Made by a program: the position numbers and the translations under genes
Origin: Candidatus Binatia bacterium
GTDB lineage: Bacteria; Desulfobacterota; Binatia; Bin18
Direction of reading: 5' to 3'
Assembly (NCBI GenBank): GCA_951812575.1
Contig: OX638322.1
Coordinates: 124,001 to 188,000, forward strand
Length of the DNA stretch: 64,000 bases
Notes under the pieces: generated by a model
Told to the model about the DNA's origin: nothing
The model's database searches: none
What the model saw: the letters and a program-made list of their open reading frames with translations, nothing else
Part shown: positions 62,229 through 64,000 of the stretch, piece by piece
Position numbering within the stretch: the first letter of the stretch is position 1
Layout of the letters: the number at the start of each line of letters is the position of its first letter

Positions 62229-63389
62229 ATGGCAGCGACGGCGGAACGTAAACCAGAGGCAAACAGCATTTTTCAACAGGCCGTTGCAACCACGCTCCGG
62301 GAGAACGGCGAGCTTGGGATGCAAGTCGCAGTGTATCTCGATGGCGAGCAAGTCGTGGATGTCTGGGGTGGTATTGCCGACGAGACCACTGGACGAGCAG
62401 TCGATGGGGATACGCTCTTCCCCTCCTTCTCTGTCATCAAGGCGACCACGGCCACCGCGCTCCATCTCCAGGCTGAACGGGGCTTGATTGAGTATGATGC
62501 GCCTATTGCGCGCTACTGGCCCGAGTTTGCAGCGCACGGCAAAGACACCGCAACCGTCCGGGATGCGCTGAGCCATCGCCTGGGCATTCCGTATATGCCC
62601 GAGAGTGTCACGCCCGAACTCATGAGCAATTATGACTGGATGGTCGATCAACTGGCTAATATGGAGCCGATCTTCACGGCTGGCACGCAGAATGCCTATA
62701 TGTGTTACACCTTCGGCTGGGTCGTTGCCGAGTGCGTGCGCCGGACCGATCCCAAACATCGGCCCTACAGCACGTTCGTACAGGAAGAGATCTGTGCGCC
62801 CCTTGGCATGACGGATCTCTGGATCGGGATTCCTGAAGAAACCGAACCGCGCGTGGCTCGGCTGAAGAACGCACCTCCACTGCCATTACCGGCAGATGCG
62901 CCGATCCTGCGTGCCATGCCGCCTCAGGTCGGAGCGACTGAGGAGGTCTTCGGCCGTTCCGATATGCGACGCGGCTGCATTCCGGGTGCCCACGGCATTA
63001 TGAACGCCCGCAGCTCAGCCCGGCTATTTGCCATGCTGGCCAATGGTGGAGAACTGGACGGCGTTCGCTTGCTGTCCGAAGATCGGGTGAAGACGTTCAG
63101 CACTCCGCGTCCCGATACTGATCAGCCGGACACGGTGTTGGGCATGGCGATTCGCATGGGGACCGCCGGGCTGTGGGTCGGTGGGGTGAAAGATCCCAAA
63201 TACCCGTTCCGCCTGGCAGGTTTGAATCCGCGGACGGTGTTTCATCCGGGTGCCGGCGGAGCGATTGCCTGGGCCGACCCGGACGCGCGCTTGGCGGTGG
63301 CGATCTGTCACAACCGCATGGTCCATAATCCAACGGTGACCTTCAAGCCCATTCAGGCTGCGGTCGAGCAGGTCTTTGGGGTCGTGTAA
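62229..63389 (+). CDS. class C beta-lactamase-fold serine hydrolase (EstB-like)
   Basis: 386 residues from the ATG behind AAAGGGGGAAC. SVIK (about 68-71) is the catalytic Ser-x-x-Lys. YMCYTFGWVVAECV gives the Tyr motif, and FHPGAGGAIAWADPD ends with a Gly-rich oxyanion region. Many such proteins are esterases, not lactamases. It is cytoplasmic, with no signal peptide. Confidence 0.92.
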   Translation: MAATAERKPEANSIFQQAVATTLRENGELGMQVAVYLDGEQVVDVWGGIADETTGRAVDGDTLFPSFSVIKATTATALHLQAERGLIEYDAPIARYWPEFAAHGKDTATVRDALSHRLGIPYMPESVTPELMSNYDWMVDQLANMEPIFTAGTQNAYMCYTFGWVVAECVRRTDPKHRPYSTFVQEEICAPLGMTDLWIGIPEETEPRVARLKNAPPLPLPADAPILRAMPPQVGATEEVFGRSDMRRGCIPGAHGIMNARSSARLFAMLANGGELDGVRLLSEDRVKTFSTPRPDTDQPDTVLGMAIRMGTAGLWVGGVKDPKYPFRLAGLNPRTVFHPGAGGAIAWADPDARLAVAICHNRMVHNPTVTFKPIQAAVEQVFGVV

Positions 63390-63399
63390 GGAGAGCGGA

Positions 63400-63897
63400 A
63401 TGACGCTGCCTGATTCTGCAATCGTGCTTCAGCGTGGAGAAGGCGACTCGGTAGCCATTGGGACCGGCACCCGGTGTACGTTTAAGGTGAGGGGAAAAGA
63501 CACCGAGGGTCATTTCGGTCTGTTCGAGTACACGATGGAACCGGGAACTGAGGGACCACGCCGCCATATTCACCGGCAGATGGCGGAAATATTCTACGTG
63601 GTCGAGGGAGCCATCGAACTCCTCGTCGGGGACGAGAAGATGACGGCCCAGGCCGGAACGACCGCCCTCGTCCCCAAGGAGGCGATACACGCCTTTTCCA
63701 ACCCAGGTGCGCAGCGTTCAGTGTTGTTGATCATGTTTTGTCCGGCCGACTCGCGCGAGAAATATTTCGAGGGCCTGGCCGAACTCACCAAAGGCGGAAA
63801 ACCGCCAGACCAACGCGCCCTCCTCGAATTGATGCGCAAGTATGACACGGAGCCAGTAGCGGAACCGCTCTATGGAGAGATAGAGACGCGCCAATAA
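63400..63897 (+). CDS. cupin-domain protein
   Basis: 165 residues from the ATG behind AAGGAGAGCG, ten bases after the hydrolase stop. Cupin motif 1 is HIHRQMAEIFYVVEG and motif 2 is PKEAIHAFSNPG. The His residues (H-x-H, then a later His) can bind a metal. It may be a dioxygenase, an isomerase or a binding protein. No gene is supported in the last 100 bases after it. Confidence 0.87.
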   Translation: MTLPDSAIVLQRGEGDSVAIGTGTRCTFKVRGKDTEGHFGLFEYTMEPGTEGPRRHIHRQMAEIFYVVEGAIELLVGDEKMTAQAGTTALVPKEAIHAFSNPGAQRSVLLIMFCPADSREKYFEGLAELTKGGKPPDQRALLELMRKYDTEPVAEPLYGEIETRQ

Positions 63898-64000
63898 AGC
63901 CCGAAGCTCACAGCAAAACACGCTCGCAGCGCAGCCCTTCGATTCGGCGGAAGTGTCTCTCATTTCGATGGCTAGGCTCATGGATTGGCTGGAGGGCGGT

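Noticed and set aside
63968..64000. start of a further gene at the window end (ATG at 63968)
   Set aside because: No ribosome site and only 11 codons visible.

Overview
The window is from a Gram-negative bacterium. It carries four TonB-dependent outer-membrane receptors, hopanoid side-chain genes and an exported DUF1329 protein. Base composition is moderately high in GC and Shine-Dalgarno sites (AGGAGG type) are strong. The mix of hopanoid hpnIJK genes, many luciferase-like flavin oxidoreductases (LLM), class III CoA-transferases, amidohydrolase-2 enzymes and a UGSC-type selenoprotein suggests an uncultured deltaproteobacterium-like lineage (Binatota or Tectomicrobia/Entotheonella relatives). 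That placement is inference; no rRNA or tRNA is present.

Region 1 (1-16.4 kb) is a hopanoid polar-head locus, hpnK, hpnI and hpnJ, with an hpnL-like membrane gene further on. It is split by a same-strand array of four paralogous TonB-dependent receptors with a TetR gene (apparently frameshifted) in the middle. Region 2 (16.5-21.2 kb) holds housekeeping-like genes on the minus strand: an HIBADH-type dehydrogenase behind a 9-bp repeat array, apaG, a HIT protein, a NYN nuclease-like protein, an SMP-30 lactonase and a crotonase. Region 3 (21.3-25.5 kb) holds a PPOX flavoprotein, a pair of tiny membrane proteins, and a four-gene minus-strand cluster. In that cluster, one gene reads through an in-frame TGA followed by a convincing bacterial SECIS hairpin and encodes a UGSC-family selenoprotein of 181 residues.

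Region 4 (25.7-38.7 kb) is catabolic: an MFS transporter, pterin dehydratase, CoA-transferases (one a tandem fusion), VOC proteins, a hydroxyacid dehydrogenase, exported SnoaL-like twins, an amidohydrolase, a dienelactone hydrolase and a split MaoC hydratase. Two copies of a 54-bp inverted-repeat element bracket part of it. Region 5 (38.8-43.7 kb) holds a small-protein/HNH pair, a DUF4143 ATPase, an aldolase, an MBL hydrolase, a VOC protein and a DUF493 protein.

Region 6 (43.7-50.5 kb) is rearranged. An LLM plus HpaB-type hydroxylase unit was duplicated; the left copy was then broken and replaced by an IclR C-terminus and a GC-rich group D flavin monooxygenase gene. Region 7 (50.5-64 kb) continues with oxidoreductases, hydrolases, a methyltransferase, a second crotonase-LLM pair, a second amidohydrolase, and a four-gene operon of FAD monooxygenase, 41-residue membrane protein, class C beta-lactamase-fold hydrolase and cupin. 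Overall the window looks like an accessory catabolic region for aromatic, terpenoid or other CoA-activated carbon. The substrates cannot be named from sequence alone.
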